Source: Facklamia sp050409585
GTDB taxonomy: Bacteria > Bacillota > Bacilli > Lactobacillales > Aerococcaceae
Reading direction: 5' to 3'
Length of the DNA: 64,000 bases
Assembly (NCBI RefSeq): GCF_050409585.1
Contig: NZ_JBNUPE010000003.1
Coordinates: 62,001 to 126,000 of the forward strand
Positions 52,455 to 60,862 of this stretch are shown piece after piece; position 1 is the stretch's first letter, and the number at the start of each line of letters is the position of its first letter. The notes under the pieces were generated by a model. It was given only the letters and a program-made list of their open reading frames with translations, had not been told where the DNA came from and searched no databases. A program made the position numbers and the translations under genes.

Positions 52455-52994
52455 TTAGGATCCCAAGCCAAACTTCCCTACAAAGTCGGTCAAAATAGGC
52501 GTGGAATCCACCATTCTAAAAATCAATGGGTTGTTAACAAATTGCTGTTGGATAAATTCTATAGGAATTAACGATAATAAGTATAAAACCATAAATACGA
52601 TAAAATAGACAACAGCGAAATTGAGTACACCACCAATTAACCGATTACTAATATTTAAAACACTATAATAAGTTACTTTGGTAAATAAAATGGATAATAC
52701 ATTCGTTAACAACCAGCCGATTAACCAGATAATTAGAAAAGTAATCAATTTATAGAAAGTTTGATCGAGTAGAAAAGTTTGAGCTTCCGTATATAGAGCG
52801 AGTTGACTATCTGGTTGGACAGCTGGAAATGGTATAATCATCTCCACCCACTTGCTCAAAACATCAAAATATTGTGTAGCAATGATATAGGTAATAATAT
52901 AACCTAACAATCTTACAATCTGCATAATCATTCCTGACCGATAGCCAGAGTAAAAGGCGAAGGCCAAAATTAAAATTACAATAACACTTAACAT
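52455..52994 (-). CDS. cvpA: CvpA-family membrane protein
   Basis: 179 residues with four predicted membrane helices: LSVIVILILAFAFYSGYRSG at the start, then IVRLLGYIITYIIA, and LITFLIIWLIGWLLTNVLSI, NRLIGGVLNFAVVYFIVFMV. The GYRSGM and RLIGG positions match the family. Roles proposed include colicin V production and envelope maintenance. Set between zapA and mutS2 as in many Firmicutes. Confidence 0.88.
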   Translation of the reverse strand: MLSVIVILILAFAFYSGYRSGMIMQIVRLLGYIITYIIATQYFDVLSKWVEMIIPFPAVQPDSQLALYTEAQTFLLDQTFYKLITFLIIWLIGWLLTNVLSILFTKVTYYSVLNISNRLIGGVLNFAVVYFIVFMVLYLLSLIPIEFIQQQFVNNPLIFRMVDSTPILTDFVGKFGLGS

Positions 52995-53066
52995 AAAGTA
53001 CCCCCTCTAATGATTTCCTCATTAGTCCTGTTCAAAAAATTCATAATCATTCTATTTCTTTAAAAA

Positions 53067-53315
53067 TTAGCCTAAGCCTAGTCTTTTCTCTAGCGCTGCA
53101 ATTTTTTCTTCTTTTGTAATCTGGTCTGAAATAGCATTAATTGCCATCAAAATAGCGCGATCTTCTTGAGTCAAATTGGGATCAAGTTCTTTTAATTGTT
53201 GTAATTGTTGAGTCAGTAATTGAACAACTGCATCCATGTGCTCTCTCGAACGATGACCCACAATGGTATAGACTCTGCCTTCAATCAATGCCTTATAACG
53301 GTTCTTCTCTTCCAT
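53067..53315 (-). CDS. zapA: Cell division protein ZapA
   Basis: 82 residues: beta strands at the start (RYKALIEGRVYTIVGHRSRE) and a C-terminal helix, with EHMDAVVQLLTQQLQQLKEL. Stabilises FtsZ filaments. Typical zapA-cvpA-mutS2 order. Confidence 0.85.
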   Translation of the reverse strand: MEEKNRYKALIEGRVYTIVGHRSREHMDAVVQLLTQQLQQLKELDPNLTQEDRAILMAINAISDQITKEEKIAALEKRLGLG

Positions 53316-53450
53316 GTAATCTCCTCTTTAAGCTTGATTCTCCCACTATTTTACCAAAAGTCCCTCTATAATGCACCTTTCCTATACGAATATTAAAGAA
53401 GATGGTAAACTGATAATTATGATAGCCAATTCATAAAAGGTGGGATATAA

Positions 53451-54389
53451 ATGAACAGCGTCACTCTCGAAGTAAACCCAGCAACTCTTAAAGTTATGGA
53501 AGAAAATTACCAAAGACACTTAATTGACCCCGTTCCCTATAGCCTCTTTAGAGCTAAATTAGCTTATGTAACCATTACAGCTTATAAATCTGGCAAAGTC
53601 CTCTTTCAAGGAAAAGCAGCTGAAGAAGAAGCGCGAATATGGGCTAAAGACTTGCCTCAATCAATCCACACGAATTTTCTCGAAAACAACACTCATTTAC
53701 CTGACCGGATTCAATTTAAGAATTTAATTGGGTCGGATGAAGTGGGAAACGGATCTTACTTTGGACCCTTGACTGTATGTGCAGTCTATCTTCCTTTTGA
53801 AAAACAAGAATTAATTAAAGAACTTGGCGTAAAAGATTCTAAAAATTTATCTGATCATGAAATCGAAAGCATTGCGGCTAATCTCATACACTCAGTTGAT
53901 TATCATTTAACAATTGCTAATCCACAAAAATACAATCAAATGATTAAAAAATATAATGCTAACGGACTTAAGGCGAGATTACATAACTTTACTATTAAAG
54001 AACTATATAAAAAACTATCTCCTGAACAGAAAAAGCAACTTGATGGAGTAATAATTGATCAATTTACGTCAGAAAAGAATTATTACCAACACTTAAAAAA
54101 CGAAAAGGAAGTTTATCGCGCCCATGTCTATTTTGCTAAAAGGGCCGAATCTATTCATCTGGCCGTTGCTTGTGCTTCCATTATTGCAAGAGATGCCTTT
54201 GTTAAAAAACTTCATTCGCTCGGTGAAACTTTTGGCGGCAAACTACCTTCAGGGGCAGGCAGAAATGTTGATCTTTATGCATCAAAATTAATCGACCGCT
54301 ATGGGATTGAAAGTCTCAATCAAACAGCTAAACTCCATTTTGCTAACACACAAAAAGCTAAAAAGTTAAGCAAAAAATATCGTCATTAA
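53451..54389 (+). CDS. rnhC: Ribonuclease HIII
   Basis: 312 residues. The N-terminal TBP-like substrate-binding domain (1-90) precedes the RNase HII/HIII fold: GSDEVGNGSYFGPLTVCAVY with the catalytic DE-G, GVKDSKNLSD, QFTSEKNYYQHL, ESIHLAVACASIIARDAFVK, and LPSGAG. It cleaves RNA in RNA-DNA hybrids. Divergent from zapA. The motif GSDEVGNGSYFGP and N-terminal domain separate it from RNase HII. Confidence 0.93.
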   Translation: MNSVTLEVNPATLKVMEENYQRHLIDPVPYSLFRAKLAYVTITAYKSGKVLFQGKAAEEEARIWAKDLPQSIHTNFLENNTHLPDRIQFKNLIGSDEVGNGSYFGPLTVCAVYLPFEKQELIKELGVKDSKNLSDHEIESIAANLIHSVDYHLTIANPQKYNQMIKKYNANGLKARLHNFTIKELYKKLSPEQKKQLDGVIIDQFTSEKNYYQHLKNEKEVYRAHVYFAKRAESIHLAVACASIIARDAFVKKLHSLGETFGGKLPSGAGRNVDLYASKLIDRYGIESLNQTAKLHFANTQKAKKLSKKYRH

Positions 54390-54390
54390 G

Positions 54391-54423
54391 AAAAAGCTGC
54401 CGATTTTTATCGACAGCTTTTTT
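54391..54423 (+). terminator. Terminator of rnhC
   Basis: AAAAAGCTG and CAGCTTTTTT surround CGAT/ATCG, one mismatch in the middle, right after the stop codon. Confidence 0.8.
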
Positions 54424-54447
54424 ATAGTCAATGCGAGGGTCATTTAT

Positions 54448-55023
54448 CTAGTCAATTGTAGTTTCAGGAATATTTTCCAGTTGATTGATTAATTTTACAT
54501 AGCGAATAAATTTAGCTATACATTTTTCTAAATGGTCAACTGTTTTAGGGTCGGTAATGTTCCCTTCAGCATCAAATTTATTTTTAGCACCACCTAGTAA
54601 AAATTCATTTCCAGGGAAGACATAAGCATCCACTCTAGGAGACTCCAAAATTTGATCCATATGTAATTGAGCACGCGAGGTCCCTTGTTCCAAATAGGAT
54701 GCTCCAATAACATACACAGGCTTATGAATAAAAGGTGTAACTTTATAAGATAGCCATTCAATTGTAGATTTTAAAGCAGGTGGAACAGTATGGATATGTT
54801 CTGGGGTGGCTATTAATATACCATCCGCTTGAAGTATTTTTTTATTTAATAACTGAATCGCCGGATGATCTGTTTGATCATTACTAGCATCAAACATCGG
54901 AATTTGGTTAATTTCAAGAATTTCTAATTCAAAATATTCAGCAAAGTGCCGCTTTATATACTGTAATAATAAACGATTAGACGAAAATTCTGCATTAGAG
55001 CCTACGATTCCTACTAATTTCAT
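54448..55023 (-). CDS. NADPH-dependent FMN reductase family protein (second copy)
   Basis: 191-residue flavodoxin-like protein. The loop VGIVGSNAEFSSNRLLLQYI binds FMN phosphate; DGILIATPEHIHTVPPALKS and GASYLEQGTSRAQLHMDQIL are the other flavin and dimer regions. It is 11 bases downstream of a paralogue with similar size and blocks. A Glu-His pair (PEHIH) replaces the usual EYDHSIP-type loop, so substrate could differ. Confidence 0.78.
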   Translation of the reverse strand: MKLVGIVGSNAEFSSNRLLLQYIKRHFAEYFELEILEINQIPMFDASNDQTDHPAIQLLNKKILQADGILIATPEHIHTVPPALKSTIEWLSYKVTPFIHKPVYVIGASYLEQGTSRAQLHMDQILESPRVDAYVFPGNEFLLGGAKNKFDAEGNITDPKTVDHLEKCIAKFIRYVKLINQLENIPETTID

Positions 55024-55034
55024 ATTATCCCCCC

Positions 55035-55655
55035 TTACTCTTTAGCTTCGAACTGTTGATGATAGAACTTGCGAGCTTCATCCACATTTGCTTGATGCCT
55101 TTCTTGTAATAGTTCTGTGACACCAATAAATTGAAGAAAATCATTAAAATAAGCTTCTAACTGATTGACCTTATCTGGGAAAACTAAATTCCCTTCTTTA
55201 TCAAAAGCCTCTAAAGAGTTCCCCATTAAAAATTCACAACCAGGCATAAGCATTGCACGAATAACTGGTGCATTCATAATTGAACGCAGGTGTTGTTGGG
55301 CTCTAGAAGTCCCTAAAACACCATAGGAAGTTCCCACAATCATTAAAGGTTTATCCACAAAAGGAAATATATTATAAGATAACCAAGATAAAGCGTTCGT
55401 CAAAGCGGCTGGAATAGAATGATCGTACTCTGCAGTAGCAATAACCACTCCATCGGCTGCCTCAATTTTTTCAGCCATTTCAATGATTACCTCAGGTAAT
55501 TTCCCATCCGCTGGTTTATTAAAGATTGGCAGGCCTCGAACTTCAAGTAATTCGATATTCGCTCTATCTTGAAAATGTTTTTGAATAAATTGTAATAACT
55601 TACGATTGGTAGATTCCGTAGAATTATTTCCAACGATGCCAACAATTTTCTTCAT
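55035..55655 (-). CDS. NADPH-dependent FMN reductase family protein (first copy)
   Basis: 206 residues. KIVGIVGNNSTESTNRKLLQ (FMN phosphate loop), GVVIATAEYDHSIPAALTNA, LSWLSYNIFPFVDKPLMIVG, and GVLGTSRAQQHLRSIMNAP. Typical azoreductase/quinone reductase-like NADPH-FMN oxidoreductase. Adjacent to a second homologue in the same direction; both probably arise from duplication and are co-transcribed. Confidence 0.82.
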   Translation of the reverse strand: MKKIVGIVGNNSTESTNRKLLQFIQKHFQDRANIELLEVRGLPIFNKPADGKLPEVIIEMAEKIEAADGVVIATAEYDHSIPAALTNALSWLSYNIFPFVDKPLMIVGTSYGVLGTSRAQQHLRSIMNAPVIRAMLMPGCEFLMGNSLEAFDKEGNLVFPDKVNQLEAYFNDFLQFIGVTELLQERHQANVDEARKFYHQQFEAKE

Positions 55656-55687
55656 ATTATTATACCTCCATAGAATAGTATTCCTAA

Positions 55688-56374
55688 TTAGAATAAAGAT
55701 AATAGCGTCAAGAAAATAGGGGGTAAAAAGATTGCCGGTGTATAATTTAAAATCTTTAATTCAGTAATATTTAAAATATTCATGCCTAAGCCAATCAATA
55801 ATAGTGATCCTACTGCAATAATCTCATTTACCACTGCTACTGATAAAATAGGAGCTAAAAAGCCTGCTAAGATTACTAATAAGCCTTGGATGATTATTAC
55901 TGGAATTGCCGATAGTAAAACACCTGCTCCCAAAGATGAACTCAATAGAATGGCGGTAATGCCATCTAAAATAGACTTGGTATAGAGCGTGGTATTATCA
56001 CCGGTTAATCCACTTTCTAAAGATCCTAAAATAGACATTGAACCAATACAAAAGATCATTGCTGCTGAAATAAAACCTTGCCCTAACTGACTATCAGATC
56101 CTGGTTTTGATATTTTTTTTTCAATTAATGAAATCCCATAAGTTACCTTTTGATCAATATCAATTGATTCCCCAATCATTGCTCCTACAACAACTGACAA
56201 AATCATAACAATCGTATTTTCTCCAGCTAAGGTGCCATCAATTCCAATTGCGAGCACGCATAAAGCAATACCATGCATCAATCGCTCATGGATTTTTACA
56301 GGGATTCCTGCCTTTAAACCCATACCGATTAAACTACATATAACGATTACGATACCATTAATAATTACACCCAT
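55688..56374 (-). CDS. DUF554-family membrane protein (YdfK/YqgA-like)
   Basis: About 228 residues, 6-7 membrane segments. VIINGIVIVICSLIGMGLKA at the N-terminus and LMHGIALCVLAIGIDGTLAG, SVVVGAMIGESIDID (the GE acidic motif), then FCIGSMSILGSLESGLTGDN are characteristic. Function unknown. ATG at 56374 follows GAAGGAT; the frame upstream to 56407 has no good site. Confidence 0.8.
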   Translation of the reverse strand: MGVIINGIVIVICSLIGMGLKAGIPVKIHERLMHGIALCVLAIGIDGTLAGENTIVMILSVVVGAMIGESIDIDQKVTYGISLIEKKISKPGSDSQLGQGFISAAMIFCIGSMSILGSLESGLTGDNTTLYTKSILDGITAILLSSSLGAGVLLSAIPVIIIQGLLVILAGFLAPILSVAVVNEIIAVGSLLLIGLGMNILNITELKILNYTPAIFLPPIFLTLLSLF

Positions 56375-56508
56375 CTTAACAAATCCTTCACATAAAATTA
56401 AGAGCATCCAAAGGATACTCTTGCTTGACTGGCGTACTATCTCACCTTGACACTTAATTATTATAAAGATAAATTCATGATTTTTCCATAGAAAACCAAG
56501 AACTAATT

Positions 56509-57765
56509 TTATTTTAATAATTGATTGGAATTTAGTAATTTATCAACTTGATCTTCTGCAGCAAAACCATCCTGCCCATCTTCAACCAAACACATATCAA
56601 TTAAAGTTTCTTTAGAAAGCGATTGGTTCTTTAAATCATCACCATATAAATTAGAGTGTTTGCGGTAAATACGATATAGTTCTGTTACGATCACTTTAAG
56701 TACTGCAAAAGCAGGAACACCTAGAATCACACCCGTTACACCAAATATGCGCCCCGCTCCTAACAGAACAATTAAAATTGTAACTGGATGGATTTTTAAA
56801 TTCGAGCTAAGAATTTGCGGTTGAATAAGTCTTCCTTCAACTAAAGCCTCAATCCCTATAACCAATAAGACCTTTATTAACATAAAAGGAGAGGCAATTA
56901 AACCAATAATTATGGCAGGAATAGCGGCAATGACTGACCCAATATAGGGAATGACATTAAGAAAAGTAGCAAGTACTCCTAAAGTAATCGCATAGTCTAG
57001 GCCTATAATGGAAAAACCAGCAGCGAAAATCATGCCCACAATAATTGCAACAATAATTTGGCCACGAATATATTGACCAATCTGATAGTGAGATTGATAA
57101 ATCATAGTCTTAGTCGTTTCTCTATAGCGATCAGGAATATAATAAAGTATTTTAGGGAATAGCTTATAACCTTCTAATAAAAGATAATAAAGTAAGACAG
57201 GAATAGTAACTAAGCCGGTTACAACCGTTGAAACTGTACCTATCACGCTACCTAATCCACCAAAAGTCGATGTAATTAGCGGTTGAATTTGCTGGATAAG
57301 TCCGTTTAAATCAACACTCCCCTCTTGATTAGCCAGATTAGGAAAGACTTCATTAAAATCAGGTAGTAAAGGAAGCTTGTTAAAAACATCTTGAATTCCT
57401 GCTACATATTTAGGTAAATCATTAATAAATGAGCGCGTCTGACTTTGTACTATCGGCACGAGTGTAGCTACACCCCAAGTTACTAATAATGAGAGGCCAA
57501 TAAAAATTAACCATATTGATAAATGACGGTTTACACCGCGTCTAGAGAGTTTAACCACTAAGGGCGAGAACAGATAGTACATAATGCCCGTTCCAATGAA
57601 AGGAAAGGCAAAGAAGTTCAAGAAATCAAAGAGTGGTTGAAATAAATAAGAAATTTGTGTAAAAGCATAGATTGCCAAGACAATTAAAATAAATTTTAAT
57701 AGCCGAATAACATTGCGATCATTCAAGAATTCTGACTTAAATAAAAACTGATTTAATTTTCGCAT
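56509..57765 (-). CDS. AI-2E family transporter
   Basis: About 418 residues with 7-8 membrane helices. Recognisable blocks: YLLLEGYKLFPKILYYIPDR, QIGQYIRGQIIVAIIVGMIF, LGVLATFLNVIPYIGSVIAA and LIQPQILSSNLKIHPVTILI, then GVIGVILGVPAF-like GVTGVILGVPAFAVLKVI. Related proteins include the AI-2 exporter TqsA/YdgG and Na/H antiporters, so substrate is uncertain. Start at the ATG following GGAGGG. Confidence 0.87.
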   Translation of the reverse strand: MRKLNQFLFKSEFLNDRNVIRLLKFILIVLAIYAFTQISYLFQPLFDFLNFFAFPFIGTGIMYYLFSPLVVKLSRRGVNRHLSIWLIFIGLSLLVTWGVATLVPIVQSQTRSFINDLPKYVAGIQDVFNKLPLLPDFNEVFPNLANQEGSVDLNGLIQQIQPLITSTFGGLGSVIGTVSTVVTGLVTIPVLLYYLLLEGYKLFPKILYYIPDRYRETTKTMIYQSHYQIGQYIRGQIIVAIIVGMIFAAGFSIIGLDYAITLGVLATFLNVIPYIGSVIAAIPAIIIGLIASPFMLIKVLLVIGIEALVEGRLIQPQILSSNLKIHPVTILIVLLGAGRIFGVTGVILGVPAFAVLKVIVTELYRIYRKHSNLYGDDLKNQSLSKETLIDMCLVEDGQDGFAAEDQVDKLLNSNQLLK

Positions 57766-57893
57766 CAATACCCTCCTATCCTATATGAATTCATCTCAAT
57801 CATACCACAAATAGAATTAAAATGATTGGCTTAACTACGATATAAATCTACCCTTATGCTATAATACTTTTGAAGAAGAAAGGAGTCCATCTT

Positions 57894-58934
57894 ATGAAAG
57901 AAAAATATTTTTTAGGTGGTTATACCCGTCGAGTTAATGAAGGATTAACATCGATCACTTTTGATTCTCAAAAAGAAACTTTCACAGAAAGAGAGTTAAT
58001 CGATACAATTCAAAACCCCACCTATCTTGCCCTCTCAAAAGATAATCGCTATTTATTTGCAATTGAAAAAGAAGAACCTTTTTCAGGAGTGGCAGTATAC
58101 AAAAAAAAGCATAATGATACCTGGATTAAAAAAAATTATTTTTATCACACCAAAGCAGCAGGATGTCATCTTTTCTATTTAGATTCTAAAAAAGTCCTCT
58201 ACCTATCAAACTATCATGAAGGCACTATAGAAATCTATCACTTAAATGATGATGAAATAAAACATATACAGACTGTTGCCCACGATGGTTCATCTGTCCA
58301 TCCTAATCAAACTCAGTCTCGTATCCACTTTACCTCTACTTTCAATCAAGATAAGTTTCTTTATGTTTGTGATTTGGGTAGTGATAAAATTTATGTATAT
58401 TCCTTAGCTGAGAATGGCTCAATCTCCCATCTTGAGCAATCTTTAAATATTCCAGCTGGAACCGGTCCACGGCATTTAGCAATCCATCCTAATCAGAAAT
58501 TTATCTACATTATTGGTGAGCTGAATAATACCACGATTTTATGTCATCTAAAACAAAATGGCCATTTAGAGATTATTGAAAGTTATCATAATATTCCAAC
58601 CGATAGTCACCCAGAAGCCACCGGAGCTGCAATTAGAATTTCAAAAGATGGTAACTTTTTATATGTTTCGACACGCTATCAAGATCAAATTACCCTCTTT
58701 GGAGTGGATAAAACTAGCGGTAAGTTAAGCCTTCTACAAAGTATTTCATCATATGGAAAAGTTCCAAGAGATTTCTGCTTATCGCATGATGAAAAATATT
58801 TGATTGTGGCTCATCAAGATTCTGATTACCTTACTTTATTTAAGAGAAATTCTGAAAGTGGAATAATTTCTTTAACCGATACAAAAGCTTATGCTCCTGA
58901 ATGCGTTTGTATATTAGCATTAAATAATAAGTAA
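57894..58934 (+). CDS. 6-phosphogluconolactonase-like lactonase, YkgB/Pgl family
   Basis: About 346 residues of seven-bladed beta-propeller type. KYFLGGYTRRVNEGL at the start, then LALSKDNRYLFAIEKEE, GGSSVHP-like HDGSSVHPNQTQSRIHF, GTGPRHLAIHPNQKFIYIIG, HPEATGAAIRISKDGNFLYV and TRYQDQITLFGVD match the lactonase family. Proposed to hydrolyse 6-phosphogluconolactone. ATG at 57894 follows GAAAGGAG; the TTG-initiated frame from 57870 is rejected. Confidence 0.83.
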   Translation: MKEKYFLGGYTRRVNEGLTSITFDSQKETFTERELIDTIQNPTYLALSKDNRYLFAIEKEEPFSGVAVYKKKHNDTWIKKNYFYHTKAAGCHLFYLDSKKVLYLSNYHEGTIEIYHLNDDEIKHIQTVAHDGSSVHPNQTQSRIHFTSTFNQDKFLYVCDLGSDKIYVYSLAENGSISHLEQSLNIPAGTGPRHLAIHPNQKFIYIIGELNNTTILCHLKQNGHLEIIESYHNIPTDSHPEATGAAIRISKDGNFLYVSTRYQDQITLFGVDKTSGKLSLLQSISSYGKVPRDFCLSHDEKYLIVAHQDSDYLTLFKRNSESGIISLTDTKAYAPECVCILALNNK

Positions 58935-58982
58935 ATTTCATTAAAAAATATATTCAAAAAGTTAGTGATTAGTTAAAAATCA

Positions 58983-59024
58983 AAATGATTAGCAGATTCA
59001 ATAGAATTTGCTAATCATTTTTTT
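58983..59024 (+). terminator. Terminator after the lactonase gene
   Basis: AAATGATTAGCA ... TGCTAATCATTT hairpin followed by TTTT; also close to the end of the converging EIIA gene. Confidence 0.82.
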
Positions 59025-59033
59025 GATAACCTT

Positions 59034-59519
59034 TTACCTTAATGTCACATACCCAATTTCTTGTCCTTTAGTAACTGAACCGCTAGCAGTAATCTTAAAC
59101 TCATCGATGATCTCTGAACCATTAACAAAGATAACTAACATCACATTATCCTTACCTGCTGCTTCAATTTCTTGATAATCAACTTCTGAAACAGCAGTGG
59201 TTGGTGTTAAGTTATCCCCTTCATTAACCAAAGTATTAAAAGGCTTACCTTCTAATTCCACCGTATCTAATCCCATATGAAGTAGTAATTCTAAATTTTC
59301 TATTTGTATTCCCATCGCATGTTTAGTCGGAAAAACATTCATTAATTTACCCTGAACTGGTGAGTAGATGGTTGATTGACTCGGTTGAATAGCGTAGCCA
59401 TCTCCCATCATTTTCTGAGAAAAAACTTGATCGTTGACTTCTTCTAAAGGAATTATTTGACCATCACAGACAGCATGTAGGCTGATTTTTTTAGCTTTTT
59501 TCTTAAATAACCCAAACAT
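59034..59519 (-). CDS. PTS glucose-type EIIA component
   Basis: 161 residues. The IIA-Glc fold with GDGYAIQPSQSTIYSPVQGK, KHAMGIQIENLELLLHMGLD (both active-site histidines in KHAxG and HMGLD), TVELEGKPF. It accepts phosphate from HPr-His15 and passes it to a IIB domain. Stands alone without IIBC partners nearby, so it may serve several transporters lacking their own IIA. Confidence 0.9.
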   Translation of the reverse strand: MFGLFKKKAKKISLHAVCDGQIIPLEEVNDQVFSQKMMGDGYAIQPSQSTIYSPVQGKLMNVFPTKHAMGIQIENLELLLHMGLDTVELEGKPFNTLVNEGDNLTPTTAVSEVDYQEIEAAGKDNVMLVIFVNGSEIIDEFKITASGSVTKGQEIGYVTLR

Positions 59520-59589
59520 TTTATTCCTCCTCTTGACTTCATTTTATCATATTTCTTCACAGACTCCTATTTTAAGAATTGACCACATA

Positions 59590-59618
59590 GTGACATTTGT
59601 TTAATTGTTAGCTATAAT
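59590..59618 (+). promoter_or_regulatory. Promoter of uppP
   Basis: GTGACA (59590-59595) and TATAAT (59613-59618), 17-base spacer, 32 bases before the GTG start. Confidence 0.6.
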
Positions 59619-59649
59619 AAGCGAGAAAAAGATCACGAGGTGATATATA

Positions 59650-60483
59650 GTGCAAAACCTAGAATGGATGGAATTATTAAAAATTATTTTCTTAAGTATT
59701 GTTCAAGGAATTACAGAGTGGTTACCCATTTCTTCAACTGGACACTTAATTTTAGTTGAGGAATTTATTCAATTAAATCTCAATCCAAATTTTGTTGAAA
59801 TGTTTCGAACTGTTGTACAATTTGGTTCAATTTTAGCTGTAGTCGTCCTTTATTTTAATAAACTTAACCCTTTGGATTTTAAAAAGTCTAGCCAAGAAAG
59901 AAAAAATATCTGGGTAATTTGGTTTAAAGTTGCTTTTGCTACCCTGCCAGCAGGAGTTCTGGGCCTATTGATCAATGATTACATGGAAGAGTATTTTAAT
60001 ACTCCTTATGTGGTCGCTGCTGCCTTAATCATTTATGGTTTTGCTTTCTTGTGGATTGAAAATAAAAAGCCAGCTCGTCATGCTAAACAAGTTAATACTC
60101 TTAAAAAGATTTCTTTCCCTACGGCTTTTAAAACCGGTCTATTTCAGGCCTTGTCTTTAATTCCAGGTACTTCACGGTCGGGGTCAACCATCCTCGGTGG
60201 ACTTTTATTAGGAATGGAAAGAACAGTTGCGACAGAGTTTTCTTTCTTTATGTCAATACCTGTTATGTTCGGAGCTTCTTTAGTTAAGTTAAAAGACTTT
60301 GGCTTTGCTTTTACTAGTGCTGAACTTGTTTACCTCTTGGTAGGTATGTTTGTTGCCTTTCTTGTTTCCTTAATCGTCATCCGTTCACTTCTTAAATTCA
60401 TCAAAACGAATGACTTTAAACCTTTCGGTTACTACCGTATTATTTTGGGTGCCGTTGTCATTTTGTATTATTTATTTAAGTAA
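59650..60483 (+). CDS. uppP: Undecaprenyl-diphosphatase
   Basis: 277 residues, eight predicted membrane helices. Signature blocks GITEWLPISSTGHLILVEEF with EF Glu pair and SLIPGTSRSGSTILGGLLLG are present. It dephosphorylates C55-PP to recycle the lipid carrier for peptidoglycan; overproduction gives bacitracin resistance in many species. GTG start preceded by CGAGGTGA; a downstream in-frame ATG at 59668 lacks a site. Confidence 0.93.
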   Translation: MQNLEWMELLKIIFLSIVQGITEWLPISSTGHLILVEEFIQLNLNPNFVEMFRTVVQFGSILAVVVLYFNKLNPLDFKKSSQERKNIWVIWFKVAFATLPAGVLGLLINDYMEEYFNTPYVVAAALIIYGFAFLWIENKKPARHAKQVNTLKKISFPTAFKTGLFQALSLIPGTSRSGSTILGGLLLGMERTVATEFSFFMSIPVMFGASLVKLKDFGFAFTSAELVYLLVGMFVAFLVSLIVIRSLLKFIKTNDFKPFGYYRIILGAVVILYYLFK

Positions 60484-60862
60484 TCTAAAAGAAATAAGAG
60501 TTGACCCTATAGTGACCCCCAAGAAGTTGGACCAGAAAGATGCGTACATGTTATATGTGCTTGTCTTTCTTATTTTATTGTTTTCTAAGCAGCTTGAAGT
60601 GATTGGCGATAAGCAAATCGGGCTCATCCAGATCAGGCTTTAAGATACAAAATATATACTTCTAACTTGTTTACGTATAAGGACTTATTTTTATTTCAAT
60701 TTTATGATTGTTTTTATCTTCTTTTGATTCGCATAAATAATAATTTTTTAAGTTGGTCCATCATACTCAAAGCCAATGGAAGCCCAAAAGCTAGACTTTC
60801 GGTCTCACGCTTGGACTTCGGCTTTAAAACTACTTATTAACTAAATTCATAAACGATTGAAC
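60484..60862. other. Gene-free stretch with an IS3-like end and GC-rich repeat
   Basis: No credible gene. Near 60511-60535 GTGACCCCCAAGAAGTTGGACC resembles the inverted end of IS3-family elements, split here as GTGACCCCC plus AAGAAGTTGGACC; a second AAGTTGGTCC at about 60751 has the same orientation. No transposase frame is present. A more GC-rich segment at 60767-60826 (AAAGCC ... GGCTTT) has imperfect symmetry and could end the ABC-F transcript. Confidence 0.3.

Noticed and set aside
60410..60643. 77-codon frame overlapping the end of uppP
   Set aside because: It is a shifted frame of uppP that runs into non-coding sequence; no ribosome binding site or family resemblance.
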